Shown here: positions 1 to 8,484 of the stretch, piece after piece
How positions within the stretch are numbered: the first letter of the stretch is position 1
How the letters are laid out: every line of letters starts with the position of its first letter
Assembly (NCBI GenBank): GCA_964555295.1
Contig: CAZKRL010000050.1
Span: forward strand, 1 to 13,808
DNA length: 13,808 bases
Source of the DNA: CAZKRL01 sp964555295
GTDB taxonomy: Bacteria; Bacteroidota; Bacteroidia; Flavobacteriales_D; Sanyastnellaceae
Direction: 5' to 3'
Notes under the pieces: model-generated
Database searches by the model: none
Told to the model about the DNA's origin: nothing
The model's input: the letters and a program-made list of their open reading frames with translations, nothing else
Position numbers and translations under genes: made by a program

Positions 1-1432
1 TTTCTTGCGCTGCACGGGTATTGTACAAAGGGTTGATAATGGGCTGGGCCAAATCGATTCGACCTGCGAACGGCTCATAGTCATTCCATGCCTCGAGATA
101 GTGATGATCAGGAGCCATATATGTGCAAATGCTTCCCGTTTCATCTGCAAAAAGATTGAAGCAAACAGAGGCCTTCACTTTTTTAAGTCCTGCAACAAAG
201 GCGTCCTTGTCGTTATACGAATACGCGGGGTTGGTTCCATAAATGATTAGCACATCCACTGTGCCGGCGTTCATTTCATCAACCAAAGATTTCATGCCAC
301 TATCACTACCCGCGAAGAGACGAAGCGGCGATTGGCGATTCACCGTTTTGTTATCATTGCCGAGAACTGTATTGATAGCCGCAACAACCGCTTGAACATT
401 TGGATCATTAGAACCCGCTACTACAATGCTCTCCCCTTTGGATGCATTCAACGCGTCTACTGCCGATTGAATCTGAGTATCAGCGCCTTCAACGCTTGCG
501 CTTCCACCTTGAAGTTTAGCGTAGATCGCTGCTACAACAGCACCTTCCTGAGAAGGGCGTATTGGACAACGCACATCACTGTTTGAGCCAGTGAGCGACA
601 TATTCGATTCAAACTGAAAATGCTTGCTCATCCAGCCGTTTTCAGGTTTGCGAGTTTCCTTGTATTGAGAAGTGAAAGCCACGGGGGTGAGCCATGTACC
701 TAGGAAATCAGCGCCAACACTCACAATAGTCTTCGCTGTAGAAAAATCATATTGAGGAACACTTCCACTATAAGCGGCAGATAAGCCATTGTATGAAATC
801 GTATCGTACTGTACATGCTTCACCTTGCCAGCGTACTTGTCAGAAAATATCTGAATAGCGCGACGAGTTGAAGGACTGATAACAGTGTTACTGAGAATAC
901 GTATGTTCGATGCGGCGCTCAGAGCGGCTTTCATCTCAGCATCGAGCGAATTCCAATCAATGTCGGAACCCTTGCGCGGACCTTTCAGACGAGCACCATC
1001 ATACAAACCCAAAACAGAAGCATTCATCCTGGAATTCAATGCCCCTTTGGAAATTCCGAACTCCTTGTTGCCCTTGATGAATACCGGGCGACCCTCGCGG
1101 GATTTCACCAACAGATTGCCATAGTCTTGTCCGTCGTAATAAGTAGACGCATAAAAATTTGCAACACCGGGTGTTACTTCCTCGGGCTTAACGACGTATG
1201 GAATGGATTTCACCACCGGGGTTTCGCACGCTGCGAGTGTAGCAGCAGCAAGACCAAAGCCCATGAACTTTAGGAAGTCACGGCGACCCGTATTGGCTTC
1301 CTGCAGTTTTTCATCGGCCAGGAATTGTGTTGAACCCTGACGTTCGGTGAATTCATTTGAAATGGCTTCCTTCGCGGAATCCGTGGTCTTGAGCTCATCG
1401 TAGCTGGACCAGTATTTGTTTTTTATTCCCAT
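1..1432 (-). CDS. actB: Alternative complex III subunit ActB, iron-sulfur/molybdopterin-oxidoreductase-like protein (5' complete, cut by left edge)
   Basis: Translating the minus strand from the ATG at 1432 gives an open frame to base 1, about 477 codons. This is roughly half of a usual ActB, so the C-terminal ferredoxin-like part with its Fe-S clusters lies outside the window. Residues 50-51 form the twin arginine of TGRRDFLKFMGFG, followed by a hydrophobic stretch and a lipobox-like LAAC with Cys69, which suggests Tat export and lipid anchoring on the periplasmic face. The visible part resembles a molybdopterin oxidoreductase fold. In this family ActB is known to carry no molybdenum cofactor and to pass electrons within the quinol-oxidising complex. 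It lies 24 nt after actA, with AGAGGA about 10 nt before the ATG, a reasonable ribosome site. The identity rests on the Tat/lipobox N-terminus and on the adjacent ActA. Confidence 0.9.
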   Translation of the reverse strand, partial: MGIKNKYWSSYDELKTTDSAKEAISNEFTERQGSTQFLADEKLQEANTGRRDFLKFMGFGLAAATLAACETPVVKSIPYVVKPEEVTPGVANFYASTYYDGQDYGNLLVKSREGRPVFIKGNKEFGISKGALNSRMNASVLGLYDGARLKGPRKGSDIDWNSLDAEMKAALSAASNIRILSNTVISPSTRRAIQIFSDKYAGKVKHVQYDTISYNGLSAAYSGSVPQYDFSTAKTIVSVGADFLGTWLTPVAFTSQYKETRKPENGWMSKHFQFESNMSLTGSNSDVRCPIRPSQEGAVVAAIYAKLQGGSASVEGADTQIQSAVDALNASKGESIVVAGSNDPNVQAVVAAINTVLGNDNKTVNRQSPLRLFAGSDSGMKSLVDEMNAGTVDVLIIYGTNPAYSYNDKDAFVAGLKKVKASVCFNLFADETGSICTYMAPDHHYLEAWNDYEPFAGRIDLAQPIINPLYNTRAAQE

Positions 1433-1456
1433 GGATAAAAATCCTCTGTGATTCAA

Positions 1457-2842
1457 TTAATAGTGACACTTTCCACATTCCCAGCCGCCCAGTTCGCGAA
1501 CGGTAGCTTTACCGTCTTCCATCACATCACGGATGGTGCGCTGACCTAGTGCTGAAGCTTTGTAACGCTCATGCATCTCTTGGTAGTATGCGTTGCTATT
1601 GAGATCCACTTCCTTTTTGTTGTGGCACTCAAGACACCAACCCATAGTAAACGGCCGTTTCTCCAACTTCACTAAACCGACCAGGTCGTCTTGACCATTG
1701 ATTTCCTCAGCTGTTGGCACGTGGCCGCCGATGTATTGATTTTGCGGACCATGGCAATTTTTGCAATCTACCTTTCCTACTGCAACGTGGGTCGAGTGAT
1801 TGAAGTAAACGTGATCCGGCAAGTTGTTCACCTTGTTCCAAACGATTGGCTTTTGCTCATAGCCCTCGATGTACTGCCCGCTGGCAGGATCAAAACCTAT
1901 TGCTGCATAAATTTTTGCGATTTCCTTTTCGCCTGAAATTGCTCCCTTCTTTATGCCCTTGTGACAGTTCATACAAACGTTTACAGACGGAATACCCGCG
2001 TGCTTTGATTTAGAGGCGCTGCTGTGGCAATACTGACAATCAATTTCATTTTGACAATTGTGGATGGCGTGAGAGAACCAGATGGGCTGATCAGGGGTGT
2101 AACCATCGTAAACGCCAATGTCCATTAGTGAGTTGTAACCCACCACTGAGAAGTAACAGAACAAAAGAAAACCAATAACGGACACGAATTTTTTATTTTC
2201 CCACATCCACTTTTTAGACATGCCCCAATAGGACATTGCGGGTATAGGTTCGAGGCCCTCGCGCTCGCGCATCGCGTTTCTGAGTGAGCGTGAAATATTG
2301 GCTGCAGATACAGCGATGATAGCGATGATCGTTCCAAGAATGATGAGCCATATTGCAGTGTCACTGTCCTCCCCTTCATTTTTAGCCGCTTTGATTTCAT
2401 CGAGCGTTAAACATTTGTTTGTGGCTGCTGTTGTTGCTCCGCCCGCTGCAGGCCCGGCTTTCACGTAGGCAAGGATGTCTTTGATTTCTGCCTCTGTAAC
2501 GGCTTGGTTTTGCATCCATGCATTTTTTGGAACCCACTTGTCAACGAGTGCCTTGATGTATGCATCGCCGGTGCCCGCTGCTGCCTGCGGATTTTGAATC
2601 CACTTCACAAGCAGAGCATCCTTGCCCTTCCAGCGGGACTCAAGACCCTGGAGCCCTGGAGCAGCGAGAACCTCTTCAGAAATTTTGTGACAAGAAGCAC
2701 AATTCGCTTTGAACAAAGCTTCGCCTTTGGTGGCGTCACCGCCCTCGAAAATTCCAGCAATTGCCGGTGAAATTCCGAGGAACAAGAGCGCTATTGCCGC
2801 AGCGATGCTACGTTTTGCGCTACTTTTTATCCTCTTCATCAT
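1457..2842 (-). CDS. actA: Alternative complex III subunit ActA, hexahaem cytochrome c (class I cyt c domain fused to pentahaem domain)
   Basis: This 461-residue protein begins with a signal peptide (about 1-29, ending SPAIAG). A small class I cytochrome c domain follows, with CASCH at 48-52. Two membrane segments lie near 163-183 and 219-236. The C-terminal multihaem domain has five CXXCH motifs: CQYCH 269-273, CMNCH 290-294, CKNCH 360-364, CLECH 403-407 and CGKCH 456-460. The motif count, the membrane segments and the neighbouring actB identify ActA of alternative complex III, which oxidises menaquinol and passes electrons toward terminal oxidases in place of cytochrome bc1. The minimal family member has only the pentahaem part; the N-terminal monohaem domain is an addition that I believe recurs in Bacteroidota. 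Two adjacent ATGs exist (2842 and 2839), and the choice is not decided by a ribosome site. It is probably the first gene of the operon. Confidence 0.92.
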   Translation of the reverse strand: MMKRIKSSAKRSIAAAIALLFLGISPAIAGIFEGGDATKGEALFKANCASCHKISEEVLAAPGLQGLESRWKGKDALLVKWIQNPQAAAGTGDAYIKALVDKWVPKNAWMQNQAVTEAEIKDILAYVKAGPAAGGATTAATNKCLTLDEIKAAKNEGEDSDTAIWLIILGTIIAIIAVSAANISRSLRNAMREREGLEPIPAMSYWGMSKKWMWENKKFVSVIGFLLFCYFSVVGYNSLMDIGVYDGYTPDQPIWFSHAIHNCQNEIDCQYCHSSASKSKHAGIPSVNVCMNCHKGIKKGAISGEKEIAKIYAAIGFDPASGQYIEGYEQKPIVWNKVNNLPDHVYFNHSTHVAVGKVDCKNCHGPQNQYIGGHVPTAEEINGQDDLVGLVKLEKRPFTMGWCLECHNKKEVDLNSNAYYQEMHERYKASALGQRTIRDVMEDGKATVRELGGWECGKCHY

Positions 2843-2880
2843 GTAAAATTATCGTTTAAAAATGCAGGTTTGGATTGCGG

Positions 2881-2888
2881 CAAATTTA
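2881..2888 (-). promoter_or_regulatory. Putative -7 element of the act operon promoter
   Basis: On the minus strand this reads TAAATTTG, an exact match to the Bacteroidota -7 consensus TAnnTTTG. The inferred start of transcription is near 2876, giving a leader of about 33 nt before actA. No TTG is found at the normal -33 distance; a repeat occupies that place instead. Confidence 0.5.
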
Positions 2889-2901
2889 TACGCTCAGAGG
2901 C

Positions 2902-2918
2902 CATGACATTTTCATGAC
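2902..2918. promoter_or_regulatory. Phased direct repeat CATGAC-N5-CATGAC upstream of actA, possible activator site
   Basis: CATGAC occurs at 2902-2907 and again at 2913-2918, a period of 11 bp or about one helical turn. The same bases also form the short inverted repeat CATGA-cattt-TCATG. Relative to the proposed actA start it covers about -27 to -43, where a -33 box would be, so a bound regulator could help RNA polymerase. Regulatory function is inference. Confidence 0.3.
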
Positions 2919-3042
2919 GGAGATATTACCAACAATTTAAAATTATTCCAAATAAGAGGATTTCGGAAATTTACATTTCACCTCCAAATACTTATCTGCA
3001 TTGAAATTGAACCATAGCTGCTGCGGCTTACAAAGACCTTCT

Positions 3043-3050
3043 TAAGTTTG
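3043..3050 (+). promoter_or_regulatory. Putative -7 element for the SPOR-hmgA-hpd operon
   Basis: TAAGTTTG matches TAnnTTTG exactly. It ends only 6 bases before the ATG at 3057, so transcription from it would start almost at the start codon and give a nearly leaderless mRNA. No TTG lies at the usual spacing. It may be a chance match. Confidence 0.3.
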
Positions 3051-3056
3051 CCAAGA

Positions 3057-3494
3057 ATGAAACAAACGATAGTTATCATCATTGTTAGCATTGCATCCCT
3101 TACTGCGCAATCACAGACCGACACGCTTTCGGCACGACAGCGATGTTCGACCTCTCTGACGGCACAAGATGGCGGCAAAATAACCGTGACCGCCGATTCT
3201 TCTATCGTGCGGCTAGAGCGCAACAACCGTGGCTTCAAAGACATGAAGGGGTATCGCATTCAAATTTTTCTAGGGTCTGTAGAAGAAGCAAAAAAGAAGC
3301 GCAACGAATACCTCTCAACAGGCTTGCCTTACTCATCATATGTCAAGCAAATTGTACCGGAACACGCCATCGAAATTGGTGATTTCGTCACAAAACATGA
3401 AGCACAGCGCGCTCTTAAAGAATTGAAAAAAACTTTCTCATCTGCTATTATAGTGACCACCGTCATCGAACCTCCAAAATACAAAACCAAATAG
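3057..3494 (+). CDS. Secreted SPOR-domain protein
   Basis: The gene encodes 145 residues from the ATG at 3057; a TTG nine bases upstream could add three residues but is less likely. Residues 1-19 form a signal peptide (MKQTIVIIIVSIASLTAQSQ). After a low-complexity linker, residues about 64-136 match the SPOR pattern. Strand one is GYRIQIFLGS, then a helix with EEAKKKRNEYL. The second half reads EIGDFVTKHEAQRALKELKK and ends in a hydrophobic strand, SAIIVTTVIE. SPOR domains bind denuded septal or structural peptidoglycan, so the product is probably a periplasmic wall-associated protein. It lies 6 nt before hmgA, so the two are probably co-transcribed, although no functional link to tyrosine breakdown is evident. 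Divergent from actA. Confidence 0.75.
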   Translation: MKQTIVIIIVSIASLTAQSQTDTLSARQRCSTSLTAQDGGKITVTADSSIVRLERNNRGFKDMKGYRIQIFLGSVEEAKKKRNEYLSTGLPYSSYVKQIVPEHAIEIGDFVTKHEAQRALKELKKTFSSAIIVTTVIEPPKYKTK

Positions 3495-3500
3495 ATTACC

Positions 3501-4670
3501 ATGCCATTCTACCATCAACTCGGCGCTATTCCACCCAAGCGGCACACCATATTCGATAAGCCCGGCGGTGGATTGTACTACGAGCAACTTTTTGGAACAG
3601 AAGGTTTCCATGGCATGAGTTCCTTGCTGTATCATGTGCATCGCCCCACAATGATTCGGGAAATTGGTGCATCGAAAGATGTTGCCCCGATTGCAGCGGT
3701 GAGTCGCAATATCACGCCAAGAATGTTGCAAGGCTGGAACGTCGCGCCGGCTGAAGACTTCCTCGAAAGTCGAATACACCTCATGTTCAACAATGACCTC
3801 AATATTGCTGTAGCCGCACCGCAAAAGGGTAATGCTGATTATTTCTACAAAAACGCTGATGCCGACGAGCTGATATTCGTGCACAAGGGCAGCGGTAAAC
3901 TCCGCACCATGTTGGGCACTCTCGACTTTTCGTATGGCGACTACCTGATAGTTCCAAGAGGAATGATTTACCAAATACAGTTCGATTCAACCGACAATCG
4001 ATTGCTTTTTGTAGAATCGTTTTCACCGATACTCACGCCCTCAAGATACAGAAATGAATTCGGGCAATTGCTAGAGCACTCGCCATTTTGCGAGCGCGAT
4101 TTACGCAGACCAAAAGATTTAGAAACTCATGATCAGATCGGAGAATACCGAATCATGATTCGCAAGCAGAATACATTACATGAAGTGATTTATGACTCAC
4201 ATCCATTTGATGTGATTGGCTGGGATGGCTACAATTATCCCTATGCATTCAGTATTCATGACTTCGAACCCATCACCGGACGTGTGCATCAACCGCCGCC
4301 CGTGCATCAGACATTCGAAGCGCACAATTTCGTAGTATGCTCATTTTGTCCGCGACTCTACGATTATCACCCCAGATCCATCCCTGCGCCATACAATCAT
4401 AGCAACATCGACAGTGATGAGGTACTGTATTATGTAGATGGTGATTTCATGAGCAGAAATCATGTTGACAAAGGTTACTTCAGTTTACATCCCGGGGGCA
4501 TTCCACATGGGCCACACCCTGGGGCGTATGAGCGCAGCATCGGCCAGAAGCAGACGGGCGAACTTGCGGTAATGATTGATACCTTCAAGCCACTGATGCT
4601 TACGGCTGCAGCGTTGAACATTGACGACAAGACATATCAATATTCCTGGCTTGAAAAAGACAGAAAATAA
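3501..4670 (+). CDS. hmgA: Homogentisate 1,2-dioxygenase
   Basis: This 389-residue cytoplasmic bicupin is shorter than the roughly 430-445 residue proteobacterial and animal enzymes. It opens the aromatic ring of homogentisate with O2 to give maleylacetoacetate in tyrosine and phenylalanine breakdown. The first cupin half shows DELIFVHKGSGKL and GDYLIVPRGMIYQ (about 122-158). The C-terminal half carries the likely Fe(II) ligands His300 (YNHSN), Glu307 (DSDEV) and His336 (GIPHGPHPG). From memory, the human ligands His335, Glu341 and His371 show the same His-to-His spacing of 36, with a compensated one-residue shift around the Glu. There is no strong ribosome-binding sequence, which is common in Bacteroidota. 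hpd, the preceding pathway step, follows after 9 nt, which strongly supports the assignment. Maleylacetoacetate isomerase and fumarylacetoacetase are not in the window. Confidence 0.93.
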   Translation: MPFYHQLGAIPPKRHTIFDKPGGGLYYEQLFGTEGFHGMSSLLYHVHRPTMIREIGASKDVAPIAAVSRNITPRMLQGWNVAPAEDFLESRIHLMFNNDLNIAVAAPQKGNADYFYKNADADELIFVHKGSGKLRTMLGTLDFSYGDYLIVPRGMIYQIQFDSTDNRLLFVESFSPILTPSRYRNEFGQLLEHSPFCERDLRRPKDLETHDQIGEYRIMIRKQNTLHEVIYDSHPFDVIGWDGYNYPYAFSIHDFEPITGRVHQPPPVHQTFEAHNFVVCSFCPRLYDYHPRSIPAPYNHSNIDSDEVLYYVDGDFMSRNHVDKGYFSLHPGGIPHGPHPGAYERSIGQKQTGELAVMIDTFKPLMLTAAALNIDDKTYQYSWLEKDRK

Positions 4671-4679
4671 TTTACACCT

Positions 4680-5822
4680 ATGACATTAGTAGACACCACC
4701 TCAGCGCAATTGCCCAAAGTAGTGGCAGACGCACAAGACTTTCTGCCCTTACTCGGCACTGATTACGTTGAATTATATGTTGGCAATGCAAAACAGGCGG
4801 CACACTATTACATGAGTGCCTGGGGTTTCAAGCCGCTCGCATATCGCGGACTTGAGACAGGGTCACGCGACACGGTTTCATATGTTCTCGAGCAAGATAA
4901 AATTCGTCTCATCCTCACCTCGCCGTTGGCTCCCGGGGGCGCAATCAATGAGCACATCAACCAACATGGTGATGGCGTTAAAGTAATTGCACTTTGGGTG
5001 GATGACGCTGAAAAAAGCTGGAAGGAAACTACCTCTCGTGGCGCCGTAAGTTGCATGTCGCCTCAAGTGTTAGAGGATGAAAACGGAAAAGTTGTGCTGA
5101 GCGGTATCTGCACCTACGGAGAAACTCAACACATTTTCGTAGAACGAAGACAATACAATGGTCTCTTTCTGCCTGGCTTCAAAGCTTGGAATCCATCTTT
5201 TCAATCAACCAACGTAGGCCTCAAGTTCATTGACCACATGGTAGGTAATGTGGGGTGGAATGAGATGAATAAATGGTGTGAATTTTATGCGAAGGTCATG
5301 GGATTTGCACAACTCGTTTCATTCGACGACAAAGACATCAGTACCGAGTATACAGCCCTTATGAGCAAGGTGATGAGCAACGGCAACGGACGCATCAAAT
5401 TCCCCATCAACGAGCCGGCAACCGGAAGAAAAAAATCTCAAATCGAGGAGTACATTGATTTCTATCAAGGCGCGGGGGTGCAGCATATTGCAGTAGCCAC
5501 AGATAATATCATCGACACCGTAACGGCATTGAAATCTCGTGGAGTAGAATTTCTTACTGTTCCTGCCACCTATTACGAAGACGTTCTAGACCGTGTAGGA
5601 AAAATTGACGAAGACCTTGCGCCCTTGCGAGATTTGGGGATTTTGATTGATCGCGACGACGAGGGATACCTGCTTCAGATTTTTACTAAGCCCGTGCTCG
5701 ACAGGCCGACCATGTTTTTTGAAATCATTCAGCGCAAGGGAGCAAAGAGTTTTGGCAAAGGAAATTTTAAAGCGTTGTTTGAGGCCATCGAGAGAGAACA
5801 AGAGATGCGGGGCACACTTTAG
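4680..5822 (+). CDS. hpd: 4-hydroxyphenylpyruvate dioxygenase
   Basis: This 380-residue cytoplasmic enzyme converts 4-hydroxyphenylpyruvate and O2 to homogentisate and CO2, making the substrate of the neighbouring hmgA product. It has two vicinal-oxygen-chelate halves (about 25-155 and 180-350). The Fe(II) facial triad is visible as His186 (FIDHMVGN), His269 (GVQHIAVATDN) and Glu348 (MFFEIIQRKG). The C-terminal substrate-gating helix has the usual GKGNFKALFEAIEREQ. Length and motif order are normal for the family. The last four bases overlap the 3' end of the convergent small TonB-C-like gene. It is probably the last gene of the SPOR-hmgA-hpd transcript. Confidence 0.96.
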   Translation: MTLVDTTSAQLPKVVADAQDFLPLLGTDYVELYVGNAKQAAHYYMSAWGFKPLAYRGLETGSRDTVSYVLEQDKIRLILTSPLAPGGAINEHINQHGDGVKVIALWVDDAEKSWKETTSRGAVSCMSPQVLEDENGKVVLSGICTYGETQHIFVERRQYNGLFLPGFKAWNPSFQSTNVGLKFIDHMVGNVGWNEMNKWCEFYAKVMGFAQLVSFDDKDISTEYTALMSKVMSNGNGRIKFPINEPATGRKKSQIEEYIDFYQGAGVQHIAVATDNIIDTVTALKSRGVEFLTVPATYYEDVLDRVGKIDEDLAPLRDLGILIDRDDEGYLLQIFTKPVLDRPTMFFEIIQRKGAKSFGKGNFKALFEAIEREQEMRGTL

Positions 5823-5833
5823 GCCTGCTTTTT
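5807..5833 (+). terminator. Weak candidate intrinsic terminator after hpd
   Basis: GCGGGGC (5807-5813) can pair with GGCCTGC (5822-5828) apart from one G-T wobble and one mismatch. Five T residues (5829-5833) follow directly. The stem overlaps the hpd stop codon and the end of the convergent gene. The fold is imperfect, so this is tentative. Confidence 0.3.
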
Positions 5834-6118
5834 AAATACAAATCGATATTTCACAACTTTACCCGGCTCTGAACTTCCTGGAGCCAGTTTCGTTTGGGCT
5901 AACTTATTCAATACGTACTCTGTCAATTGGCTATTACTCGATTCCAAACTGATGACTTCAATTCTTCCTTCTCGATCAATTTTCAAACTGACCTCTACGA
6001 AGCCGTCAGTATTCAAAGCAGTTATCTCAGTGCGCTTTACAGGAGGTACCTGGTCGTAAGCAATGGACCTCATCTCCGGCGAAATAAAAAGTAAGAATAA
6101 ACCAAAGAGTATTCTCAT
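5819..6118 (-). CDS. Small exported TonB C-terminal-like protein (orphan domain)
   Basis: From the ATG at 6118 the product is 99 residues; a TTG at 6136 would add six. Residues 1-20 look like a signal peptide (MRILFGLFLLFISPEMRSIA). The rest resembles a TonB C-terminal fold: GFVEVSLKIDREGRIEVISL (39-58), then an amphipathic helix near 65-77 and a final strand VVKYRFVFKK. This matches the order of the TonB C-domain (strand with DxxGxIxxV, helix, closing RF strand). It lacks the proline-rich stretch of true TonB, so it cannot bridge the periplasm in the usual way. It lies 96 nt downstream of tonB on the same strand and may be read through from the exb operon. Function is unknown; assignment to the fold is by pattern only. 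Confidence 0.6.
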   Translation of the reverse strand: MRILFGLFLLFISPEMRSIAYDQVPPVKRTEITALNTDGFVEVSLKIDREGRIEVISLESSNSQLTEYVLNKLAQTKLAPGSSEPGKVVKYRFVFKKQA

Positions 6119-6214
6119 CGTAAATCGAATTAACAAGTGAATGGTACAGCTATTACGGCTTTAACCATTGACTAACAAAGACCAACCTATCAAGTCTAAG
6201 AGATATTCAACGAA

Positions 6215-7078
<864 letters not shown>

Positions 7079-7112
7079 TTTTTGTATCTGCTTATAAGTG
7101 GAACTCTCGTTA

Positions 7113-7781
7113 TCACAATTTATTTTTTGCCCTTCTATATCCTTCCTGGCTTTTCAAATCCAATTCGGAAGAACGCATTCTCACAGCAATCGCCTCAGTC
7201 TCCGCCATATCTTGAATGGCACGCTTGCGCACATTGCAAATGTTGAGTTCGTCCATTGAGTTGATCACGTTTTTGAATTTGGTTTTTGCCACAGTCTTAA
7301 TCACCACGAAAGGCGCGGTTTCAGCACCTACTACCTGCTTGTAGGCTTCCTGGTAAGTGGGTTCATCAATTTCCTTTGATTCCAGTTTTTGCTTGAGTTG
7401 ATTGACTTGATCGTTTACCACGAAATTCTTCTCCAACATGATTTTTCTGAAACCGTCTTTACCGAAAGTTGTCAGTTTCAACTCCGTACTATCTGGCTTG
7501 AAAACACCTGTGTAGTAGAAGATTTCGTTTTCATGTTCACCCAACAGAAGAGTAGTCGCCAACGCATCGTCGAGCTTGGTCTTATCTTTCTTATCATCTA
7601 CTTCCTTCGGATAGATAATCTCCATCGCCTTTGGCTTGGCCAGCGTTGCCGCCAAAACGAAAAACGTAAGCAGCAGAAACGCTAAGTCTACCATTGGGGT
7701 CATGTCAATGCGGGCCGAACTCTTCTTCGGTCGCTTCTTGCCATGTTTATCACCGCCGCCGCCTTCTACTATCTCTGCCAT
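7113..7781 (-). CDS. exbD: ExbD/TolR family protein, second copy
   Basis: This 222-residue single-span inner-membrane protein has a short basic cytoplasmic N-terminus (GGGGDKHGKKRPKKSSAR), then RIDMTPMVDLAFLLLTFFVL. Asp32 in MVD sits in the membrane segment (about 31-48) at the place of the proton-carrying aspartate of ExbD. The periplasmic part is longer than the approximately 140-residue E. coli ExbD. It carries a charged middle section (about 60-150) and ends with PFVVIKTVAKTKFKNVINSMDELNIC, typical of the ExbD C-terminal fold. It starts 2 nt after the end of the first exbD, so the two are probably translationally coupled. The sequence is clearly different from the first copy, so it is not a recent duplicate. 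Confidence 0.9.
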   Translation of the reverse strand: MAEIVEGGGGDKHGKKRPKKSSARIDMTPMVDLAFLLLTFFVLAATLAKPKAMEIIYPKEVDDKKDKTKLDDALATTLLLGEHENEIFYYTGVFKPDSTELKLTTFGKDGFRKIMLEKNFVVNDQVNQLKQKLESKEIDEPTYQEAYKQVVGAETAPFVVIKTVAKTKFKNVINSMDELNICNVRKRAIQDMAETEAIAVRMRSSELDLKSQEGYRRAKNKL

Positions 7782-7783
7782 GA

Positions 7784-8464
7784 TTACTTAGTATCGAGGT
7801 TTGCATCCGCCGTTTCATCTGAGCCGGCGAGACTGGTTACCATGTTGAATTGAAAGATTTGCTTGTCACGAAATACGTCAATGACCTTTTCGATTTTTTC
7901 GTATTCCGTGTTTGCGTCTGCTTTAATTGCATATCGCAGACCATCTTCTTTGAGTTGCTCCTTGGTCAAACCTTGTTCTGTTGCATCTTCCACGAAAGCA
8001 TAATAGCCTTCCTGAATCCAAGAACCGAGCTGATTATTCAAAGAATCAAGAGGAATGCCTTTGCCAGCCTTATCCATGGCCTCTTTCATATCATCCTCAG
8101 CGTTGATATATTGCCCGAGCAACTCTACCGGCATACCAAAGGTTCCCATCTTGGAGAAACTCTCTACCTGTTCGACATTGAGTTGCATCTGCGGGTAGCG
8201 CGACATCATTCTTGCGACAAGTTTCTCCCGAACTGTTCTGCCACTGATATCGAAGTATGCCCGACCTAATGTATCGATAGTAATCAGCATCACCTTTTCT
8301 GGCAATTGCGTCAACGATACAGAATACGGTGGATCCGCCTTAATGGGTTCCATATTGCGGAATTTCGCGGTAAGCATGAAGAAAGTCACCAACAGAAACG
8401 CCAAGTCGACCATAGGGGTCATGTCAAGACTGGGTGCGCTCTTGGGGATTTTTAATTTCGGCAT
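7784..8464 (-). CDS. exbD: ExbD/TolR family protein, first copy
   Basis: This 226-residue protein has the family start SLDMTPMVDLAFLLVTFFML, with the membrane aspartate at Asp20 and the span at about 19-33. The periplasmic region includes VMLITIDTLGRAYFDISG (58-75), a standard ExbD strand pair. A long inserted helical section follows (about 95-170), then the closing element LRYAIKADANTEYEKIEKVI (176-195) and a final strand FNMVTSLAG. ExbD works with ExbB to turn proton flow into motion of TonB. It lies 20 nt after exbB and 2 nt before the second exbD. Confidence 0.9.
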   Translation of the reverse strand: MPKLKIPKSAPSLDMTPMVDLAFLLVTFFMLTAKFRNMEPIKADPPYSVSLTQLPEKVMLITIDTLGRAYFDISGRTVREKLVARMMSRYPQMQLNVEQVESFSKMGTFGMPVELLGQYINAEDDMKEAMDKAGKGIPLDSLNNQLGSWIQEGYYAFVEDATEQGLTKEQLKEDGLRYAIKADANTEYEKIEKVIDVFRDKQIFQFNMVTSLAGSDETADANLDTK

Positions 8465-8484
8465 TGCGAAAGGCTGATTTTAAA

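Noticed and set aside
1..1432. ActB as a true molybdoenzyme (formate dehydrogenase or nitrate reductase type)
   Set aside because: The gene follows actA directly, and the ActB family keeps the fold without the molybdenum cofactor; nothing in the visible half suggests a separate catalytic role.
3438..3974. Minus-strand frame opposite the SPOR and hmgA genes
   Set aside because: It runs antisense to a conserved enzyme and has no recognisable motif.
3501..4670. Apparent Asp in place of the iron-binding Glu of homogentisate dioxygenase (Asp306 at the human Glu341 spacing)
   Set aside because: Aligning the following residues (EVLYYVDGDF with EFMGLIRGHY of the human protein, from memory) shows Glu307 as the equivalent, with a one-residue insertion compensated later.
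6140..6169. Inverted repeat AATGGT/ACCATT between tonB and the small TonB-C-like gene as a terminator
   Set aside because: Only 6 bp with an 18-base loop and no T-run on either strand.
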